Of a stretch of DNA of 64,000 nucleotides, positions 57,958-64,000 are shown piece after piece (position 1 is the stretch's first letter; every line of letters begins with the position of its first letter). The notes beneath the pieces were generated by a model. It was not told the DNA's origin. It did not search any database and was given only the letters and a program-made list of their open reading frames with translations. A program made the position numbers and the translations under genes. Source of the DNA: Epiperipatus broadwayi (Eukaryota > Onychophora > Udeonychophora > Euonychophora > Peripatidae); the NCBI GenBank assembly GCA_028023455.1, contig JAQFVV010007234.1, positions 61,132 through 125,131 of the forward strand. The letters run 5' to 3'.

Positions 57958-58230
57958 GATATATTGAGGAAAGTAAAAAAAAAGAGAAACTGGATTGGAC
58001 ATATATTAAGAAAAAAGTATAATTTAATGAAAGATGTTTTGGAGGGAATGTTGAATGAAAGCAATAACAGAAGATGGAAAATATTTACATTGTTGGATGT
58101 TATAAGGGATGAAAAAAGTTACGTGGAATTGAAGAGCAGAACAATGAAGGGAATGGAGTGAAGAAATGGCTGACTTGATGAGATGATTACTCTCTGGACC
58201 TGTCCATGGGGCAGAATACTATTGATCCAT
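57958..58230 (+). pseudogene. LINE 3' tail (C-terminal end of ORF2)
   Basis: The frame 'LRKVKKKRNWIGHILRKKYN' (57964 on) followed by 'LMKDVLEGMLNESNNRRWK' resembles the 'R-x-W-(I/F)-G-H-(I/V)-L-R' block near the C-terminus of many LINE ORF2 proteins. A frameshift near 58155 follows, and 'LSMGQNTI' (about 58200-58222) is a remnant of the last residues. This is a severely 5'-truncated insertion just outside the Tigger-like element. Confidence 0.72.
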
Positions 58231-60674
58231 TTAAATTAGATAAATTAATGCAAAGCAAACAGAGCAGCAGACCTTTACATAATAATCTTAATATTCATTA
58301 TATCATATAACAAAATATAAAAATAATAGCTATAGTAAATTATTTGAAATATATGATGCATATATGAATAACAACAACACATTTATTAAAATCGATTAAT
58401 TTTGTATTTAAATGAAATGATAAATTAACTATCACTTAAAAAAATATAAAAAAGGAGGCAATTTAATAATTTAGTTATTACAGGTTTTCAATTTGATCTT
58501 TAATAATATAAACTGCAAATAGAAGCTTATTTATTAAATAGTTGTAATTCATTATTTTTTAATTATAAAATAATAAAATAAACATGTAAAGATTTTCTCT
58601 TAACAAACAATTTCTCACTCTTTTGTTTACTTCCAAATAATAATCTAAGATGATTAATTTTTAAAGAAATATTACTGTAGGCTAAAATAGAAGTTAACAT
58701 ACAAAAAAAAAAAAAAAATAAATTTCTATTTTTTTTTTGTAACTCTTCAAAGATTTATAAAAATGAGAAGTCAAATACAGTAGCATATATAATAAATTCA
58801 AATATGTTTATAATTTAAAATTTTATTTTTCAAAATGTGTTGTTTCTTAAGGCAACAAAATGTACTTATAAAGATGTTCTGCAAAACATATTAACATCCA
58901 TATATTAATAATATCAAGGGGAAAAAGTTACAAATAAAGGATTTATTGTAATTGCATTTAAAACTACATTCATTTTTATTAATTTATTTCAGAGATTCAA
59001 CTAAACAAATCAGAAGATTTGAAAAGAAAATCCATTGAATAATAAAAAATGAGTAAGAAGACAATAATAAAAACAGTATATTTATTTTACATATATGATT
59101 TTTATTGTTATATTTAAAATGATTTAAGTCTAACATATTTTAGCAGGAAATGACATTAAACTTCTTATCAGAGCTTAACAGACGAAAATTATATGCGCAA
59201 GAGATTAAATTATACAGAATTATAGATAGAAAATAAGAGAATGAAAAAAGATTTGATATATATTTTTCATGAAAAATATTTTATCGTAAAAGATTATTAG
59301 TAGTAAATAGTGTGATTTTTTAAAAATAAATTTAAATATTATATGTGCTAATGTTAACTTTTAAAATAATACAAGATGTTTATAAATATTAAAATATATA
59401 AGATGTTCATAAATATATTAAAAATATTCATATTTTTAGAGTTGAAATTCTTATATTATTTGTGTTGGCGTGTTTATTGCTTTATTTTACAATACGAAGA
59501 ATGTATTAGTTCATACACTTATAATGAAAAAATAATATAATAAACATAGACGTATTGAATTTTGGACTAAATAACAATTATGAATAATTAGTTCCTTCAA
59601 AAGCATGTCAGGTTTTCATGCTATGCAAATGTGACAAAATCAATAATTTTGAATAAATTAGTTATTTCATAATGGCTATTTAGTTTAAAAACTGAATTAG
59701 AAAATTAATATTACTATATTAAAATTTATATTGATGATTATTATTTTGGTTTATTTAAAAAAATAATAGTTTGTAGAATATACAGAATCAAATCCATTTA
59801 TATGTATGTGATTGCTTTAAATAAATATTTTGTAACATCAGTTTCGCCACAGATGTGAAAGATAAATAAGTGTAACATTAAACAATATAAAAAGTATATG
59901 TAAAAGTATTTACTACTATTGATAACAGGTAATTATTATTTATGTGGTTTATGACAAAAGAACAAATAATAACATTATATCACAAATCACCATCATTAAT
60001 ACTATCAGCAGCCACTCACAAATAAGTATGTCTTTGATTGCCAAATAAAAAGAAAAAAAATTAACAAACATACTAGAGATTCATTTTGCAATGACCTTAC
60101 AAATAAATATATTAACAGAAATATGTTTATATATAGAATACACTAGTCCATTATTCTGCTTTTTGATGTTTATTGATGCCATATACTTTTATTTTTGCAG
60201 CAAATATTTCTATCTGAAAGCTTCAAAATATGTCAAAATGTAAAGCACAGACAGAAACTGCTGAAAATTATTAGTGACATTTTTTTTTTTTTTTGCGTAA
60301 AAACTTTTCCCGCTGTTTTCTAAAAAAAATGTTTATATATTTTGTTTAAAAAAGTCTTTTCAAAACTAGACCTTAATAATTTTAATTTTATTTTTATAAG
60401 AATATAACAATATGATGTGCATGTAATCGTTTAATATCATTTTCTTATCATTTGATAAAAAAAGCTGCATAAAACCGGTAAGGTACATTTCCAGATGCAA
60501 AACATCAAATGTTTTGTTATATTAAGTTTGATATACCTGAAAAATCCATGCCTTTTTCTTTATCCAGATAATTCATCACTATGCTACAAGTATTATTTTT
60601 AAGTTTGCAGGTCTAAAAATGTGTATAATCAATCCTATTTTATTTCTGATATGTTTTTGAATTATATTATATCC
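58231..60674. other. AT-rich stretch, no gene seen
   Basis: No supported feature; a T16 run at about 60279-60294. Confidence 0.45.
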
Positions 60675-60832
<158 letters not shown>

Positions 60833-60974
60833 TTATGTATTGTTCATGAGTTTATAAAAAGATTAAATGCTGAAAATTAAGTATTGATTCATAAACTTTA
60901 AGCTCCAAAATCCATGATTCTAACACTGTGTTATTTTATAATGGCATTAAACCTTTGCATAAAAATATAATTTA

Positions 60975-61180
60975 ATATTATTTTTTTTGCTTGGGGGTTC
61001 ATGTGAAATTTAATCATTAAAAATTATATGGACCAAACAGTGATGTTTCCCTTCTAGCACTGCACAAAACCATACAAAGGTTCTGAAAATAATTTATTGC
61101 TTGGGAGTTCATATAAAGTTTGAACATTGAAAATGACTGAAACCATGATGCTTGCATCTTGAGCTTTTGAGGACTCCATA
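60975..61180. repeat. Diverged ~112-bp tandem duplication
   Basis: 'tgcttggg(g/a)gttcat' followed by 'aattt/agttt..cattgaaaat' occurs at about 60988 and 61098, with 'gatgtt'/'gatgct' downstream of each. No coding. Confidence 0.55.
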
Positions 61181-61667
61181 TTAATTCAGTTATCTATAAT
61201 ATAAATTATGATTCAAACTGTGCACTTTTTTTTAACATTGCATTTTATTAAATAATATTTAGCAAAATATTAGCACTTCACATTTAATTTTTGCGATGTA
61301 CAAAATATTTTGTAAAATATGTTTAAGTATGCTTACTATAATAATATTTTAAGTGAACATTTACAGACTATTAAAAAGCATTATTTATCATGTATCATCA
61401 ATTAAATAGCAATGGATTTGGGGTTTAAATATTTCCCTGAAAACACTTAGCTATAAAGGATTTTTAATTTAAAGGAAGCATCACTAGTTGATATGTAATT
61501 AACATACTTATATGTATTATATAATAAATAAATAAAAATATATCAAGTTCAAAGCATAATAAGCAATGAAAAATAAATTAAAATATATTACTTAAGAAAA
61601 CATAAATTACATTAAAAAAGTATAGTATAAACAGATATAAAAATTAATTAGAAAGTTACATAAATAT
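61181..61667. other. AT-rich stretch, no gene seen
   Basis: No supported feature. Confidence 0.4.
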
Positions 61668-61862
61668 AGCGGATTTGAATTCAGACTTTCAAGAAATCTT
61701 TGAGTATCCACACTATCTCATACTACAGATACACATGATCACACACATGTAGAAAAGATAAATAATCTCCAATATACATATTTTGTGCTGAACAAGCACT
61801 CATCAGTTTGTCCAGATTTTCGACTCCCACACACATATATAAATAATGCTCAGTTTATATTG
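61668..61862 (-). repeat. Hammerhead-bearing repeat, family 3, copy D (best copy)
   Basis: On the minus strand it runs from 'cactgaacgcttcaatataa' through the ribozyme motif (61764-61818), 'ttatcttttctacatg', 'gtgtgatcatgtgta', an A-box-like 'tatgagatagtgtgg' and a B-box-like 'CTGAATTCAAATCC' to about 61668. Copies A, B and C match parts of it in the same order. Confidence 0.7.
61764..61818 (-). ncRNA. Hammerhead ribozyme motif, one core change
   Basis: On the minus strand AATCT pairs with AGATT and a CAA/TTG helix lies next to the core, making stem I. Core strand 1 is CTGATGA (61800-61806). Stem II is the strong hairpin GTGC-ttgttca-GCAC, with the canonical G-C pair next to the core. Core strand 2 is AAAA instead of GAAA. 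Stem III is ATA-tg-TAT, with an AUA cleavage triplet. Only the G12 change speaks against activity. Confidence 0.65.
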
Positions 61863-61949
61863 AAGCGTTCAGTGTGTATGAACACACAGAGCTTCATGTT
61901 AGTTGTTAGAAATAGTATACGTATATAGATTTTAAAGCTCAAATATTAA

Positions 61950-62015
61950 TTTTTTTTTTTTTTTGTGTGAGGGAGGGGATAAGGGGGGGTGGTGTGTGTG
62001 AAAGAGAGGGAGGGG
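61950..62015. repeat. T-run followed by G-rich purine tract
   Basis: A T17 run is followed by 'gggaggggataagggggggt', a GT stretch and 'gggagggggga'. G runs of four or more recur, so a G-quadruplex on this strand is possible. Confidence 0.75.
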
Positions 62016-62429
62016 GGATTTATTTTTATGAATGATAAAAATATATTTGGAAAGAAAAATATATTTCCATTGTCTTATATCTTTGTCCTAAAGGCGATTT
62101 GTTCCTTGCGAATAACATTTTGATGATTCTGTTTTTTTTTTCTTAAACATTCCGAAAAATATAGTTGCATGTAAGTGTAAATTCATTTTCTCATCCTTGA
62201 GGCAATTAAAAGGCAAGTAAGATTTTCATACCTGGGTGTAATCTTATCTCGATTATGTCACCTGTTTTTGGTAAAAGATCAACTCAGCTAGTGGCATGGA
62301 AGTGTTGAATTGTTTTTCTTATCTTTAAACTGATGTAAATCAAAAAAATCTTTAAACTGATGTAAATAAAAAAAAATCAATCATGCAGTCTGTTTTTCGC
62401 TTCTAACCAAGGCAAATATATTATAGGTG

Positions 62430-62432
<3 letters not shown>

Positions 62433-62505
<73 letters not shown>
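62433..62505. repeat. (TA)n microsatellite
   Basis: About 36 TA units with one interruption at 62472. Confidence 0.95.
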
Positions 62506-62510
<5 letters not shown>

Positions 62511-62766
62511 AAGAGTTGCTTAGCAAAAAGTTTTTATAAATAGAGCAAAGAAAAAGAACCAAGGTATTCAAAATCAAGCAGTTAGAGAAGGAAAAAAATT
62601 GTTGGCAGTAAAAAAAGTTGGTGCTTTTTAAAGAAAAGTTTTAAGAGAAAAGTGATTCTCAACTATTAGTGCAATTGACTACATTTTAAGTGGAGAAAAG
62701 ATCCACGATATGATTTGTGAGTAGGACAAATTACTTTCCCTTCTCTGGAAAATCTCCAGAAAAATG

Positions 62767-62883
62767 CATCTAAAGAAGAGGAGGAGAGACAAATCCCATG
62801 CTGCTGCTATGAAAGAAAATGGAGAACCAACATCGAAGCCAGTCTATCCTGAGTCCAGTAAAGCCCAAGGTCGATCCTAATAA
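62767..62883 (+). other. Short unrecognised ORF with protein-like composition
   Basis: ATG at 62767 opens 'MHLKKRRRDKSHAAAMKENG', continues 'EPTSKPVYPESSKAQGRS' and stops at about 62883. A basic start and a hydrophilic, P/S-rich remainder differ from random AT-rich translation. A second frame in the same text, 'SQSILSPVKPKVDPNNE' then stop, is open in both copies of the tandem duplication below. No family recognised; it may be part of an untranslated exon. Confidence 0.2.
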
Positions 62884-63071
62884 TGAGTGAATCTGGAAAA
62901 AAATATCTGCCTCAATCAAAGTGACACAATAATCCATTGAAGGAAAATAGAGAAGCAACTTGAAGCCAGTCTATTCTGAGTCCAGTAAAGCCCAAGGTCG
63001 ACCCTAACAATGAGTGAACAAGTGGAAAATTATCTGCATCAAGCAAAGTGACACCGTAATCTATCGCAAGT
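62818..63071. repeat. 127-bp tandem duplication
   Basis: 'gccagtctatcctgagtcca' at 62838 recurs (one change) at 62965. The following 'gtaaagcccaaggtcga' and 'aatgagtgaa' are repeated in register. The copies are about 88% alike by eye. Confidence 0.9.

Positions 63072-64000
<929 letters not shown>

Noticed and set aside
57864-58064. Minus-strand 66-residue ORF
   Set aside because: Antisense shadow of the LINE 3' tail.

Overview
The window looks like non-coding, repeat-dominated nuclear DNA from an animal, probably an invertebrate. It is very AT-rich, has long (TA)n, (AAT)n and (GA)n microsatellites, has no long open reading frame, and carries decayed retrotransposons and DNA transposons of metazoan families: Penelope-like, LINE, Merlin, pogo/Tigger-like and tRNA-like SINEs. 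I cannot name the species from the sequence. No complete host protein gene is recognisable; a few short ORFs next to plausible splice sites are listed as weak exon candidates.

Layout. 1-9 kb: AT-rich DNA with a small tandem duplication, a 5'-truncated LINE on the minus strand (1800-4200) interrupted by a 275-bp inverted-repeat element with a perfect 10-bp target duplication, and a repeat copy around 4.26-4.83 kb. 9-19 kb: a 1.7-kb unclassified repeat (10996-12760) and two higher-GC islands (16.6-18.0 kb) that are the best places to look for host exons. 19.9-27 kb: a tRNA-like SINE, a 261-bp tandem duplication, a second 1.7-kb repeat copy and two decayed hammerhead-bearing repeats. 28.8-32.2 kb: a possible terminal exon, a diverged hammerhead monomer and a full-length but broken Merlin transposon with terminal inverted repeats. 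35.4-37.9 kb: a palindrome followed by an inverted unit and five direct units of about 399 bp. 38.5-42 kb: a SINE, a decayed Penelope-like element and a back-to-back hammerhead palindrome. 45-58 kb: further repeat copies, a much better preserved Penelope-like element (53113-54815), an internally deleted Tigger-like element and a LINE tail. 58-64 kb: AT-rich DNA, (AAT)n, another hammerhead copy, a 127-bp tandem duplication and a (GA)n tract running off the end.

The main result is a set of type I hammerhead ribozyme motifs that ordinary annotation misses. The tandem array at 35.6-37.9 kb carries one per unit; three units (36936-36995, 37335-37394, 37734-37793) have the full catalytic core and a two-segment stem I. 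Stem III in each is a near-loopless palindrome, which suggests cleavage as a dimer. The same architecture, with different sequence and compensatory stem changes, occurs in a back-to-back element at 41619-41980, in a monomer at 29640-29995 and in a separate dispersed family (21240, 26830, 45015, 61668). The layout matches what is known of retrozymes: small non-coding retroelements in tandem copies that yield hammerhead-processed circular RNAs and are proposed to be moved by Penelope-like reverse transcriptases. Two Penelope-like elements lie in the same window, and the better one ends in a decayed hammerhead-like fold. Ribozyme activity and mobilisation are inferences and have not been tested.
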